A stretch of DNA of 64,000 nucleotides, from NCBI GenBank assembly GCA_963170055.1, contig CAUJGJ010000002.1, positions 3,125,346 through 3,189,345 of the forward strand, in the 5' to 3' direction. The position numbers and the translations under genes are program-made. The stretch is from Halisarca cf. caerulea (lineage: Eukaryota; Porifera; Demospongiae; Chondrillida; Halisarcidae). Below, one piece after another: positions 63,175-64,000 of this stretch (within the stretch, counting starts at the first letter, position 1; every line of letters begins with the position of its first letter). The notes beneath the pieces were generated by a model that did no database searches, was not told where the DNA came from, and saw only the letters and a program-made list of their open reading frames with translations.

Positions 63175-64000
63175 CTATAGGTACAGAATAACAGCACATG
63201 AAAATATAAGCTATCGTAGTAGTACACCAACTCTCAGAGTGCTACATATAGCATTGACTGCCTTGAATACGTAGATATTACTGTAGCTATGCTTACATGA
63301 ATTGATGGTACTTGTCCGCGTCTCTAGAGCCTACGCCACACACACATAGGCACAGGCACAAATCTGAGGACACACACGTGTGTAGTAAACGCCACATGAG
63401 CGCTACTTTGTAACTGTCCAACTGGTACATATGCATACAACTGCTGAAGGTTCAAATTCTCTTGATTTCACGGAATATATACCAATGTGTATAAATATAC
63501 TAGAGAAACTTTTCTTTGATGACAGAATAACATTGATAATGACTGATGAAGATCTACGGATTGAAACGTCTTGTTGATTTAATGATTTACCTGCTGTGAT
63601 CTGCTCCAATAACTAGTCCCCATAACATTGATACATGTATGTATTACGTATCAACATGAATTAACAATTGACAGGAAATATAAACATTGGAGACATTTGT
63701 AGAATATACAGGGAATTTGTAGAATATACAGGGAATATACAGATGAAGCAGTTGTAGAAACTGCAATATAATAAAATGAACATGTACCCAAATAGCTTGA
63801 GGTTTTCTCTGATGTACTGTACATGTAGTAGAGTAGAGCAATGCTTTCCTTACTGGCAAGTTACAGTCTGCTATATAATATTATACTGTTGACAACTTGA
63901 GAAAGCAAATCAGGCACATGCAGTGTCCACTGTTGTTTTACATAAGTATGCATGTACATACATTTCTTGTGTGGCATTTCAGACTACAGATTCTACCAGT
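63175..64000 (-). other. Presumed cyclooxygenase intron reaching the window edge
   Basis: I searched for the preceding cyclooxygenase exon (the segment before the LIGETIKI region) and did not find it. Small repeats: CACACACATAGGCACAGGCAC near 63340 and a duplicated GTAGAATATACAGGGAAT at 63697-63737. Confidence 0.45.

Overview
This is nuclear DNA of an animal. It holds multi-exon genes with phase-consistent GT-AG introns, a cyclooxygenase ending in an ER-retention signal, a molybdo-flavin aldehyde oxidase, very dense DNA-transposon debris and long TG/CA tracts. An early-branching invertebrate such as a sponge is my best guess, but the sequence alone does not settle it. No bacterial operon, CRISPR array, rRNA or tRNA was seen.

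Layout. (1) 868-16428 is a tandem segmental duplication of about 7.7 kb. Each unit carries a complete nine-exon plus-strand gene for a PLP-dependent D-cysteine desulfhydrase/ACC-deaminase-family enzyme of 377 codons. The two copies differ by a few residues, minisatellite lengths and at least two transposon insertions. (2) 16579-36962 (minus) is one 30-exon molybdo-flavoenzyme of 1263 residues, with two 2Fe-2S clusters, an FAD domain and a molybdopterin domain. It is aldehyde-oxidase-like rather than xanthine-dehydrogenase-like, and its introns are full of minisatellites. (3) 37435-43002 is a head-to-head pair of paralogues that I do not recognise as a named family. One is a compact 4-exon gene (142 aa). 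The other is a 15-16 exon gene in which a pair of helix-coding exons has been amplified about sevenfold. The helices look like PKA-anchoring (AKAP) helices, and both proteins end in a polybasic, cysteine-containing tail. This pair is the best candidate for an undescribed system. (4) 44438-52269 (minus) resembles the C-terminal half of the SNF2-family protein ERCC6L2. It has a CxC...CC (SEC-C-like) motif but lacks the N-terminal ATPase lobe and helicase motifs V and VI. (5) 53396-59028 is a 5.6 kb DNA transposon with about 465-bp terminal inverted repeats and a multi-exon transposase that has a 2A-like N-terminus and a Tudor-like C-terminus. (6) 60405-63174 (minus) holds the last three exons of a prostaglandin G/H synthase (cyclooxygenase); its 5' exons lie beyond the right edge.

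The genes do not form an obvious pathway. Shared themes are redox and PLP metabolism on the left and a probable signalling scaffold in the middle. Throughout the window, tandem duplication works at several scales: whole genes, exon pairs, and splice-acceptor-sized minisatellites. Exon boundaries were assigned by eye from conserved protein sequence, reading-frame phase and GT/AG sites; there is no transcript evidence.
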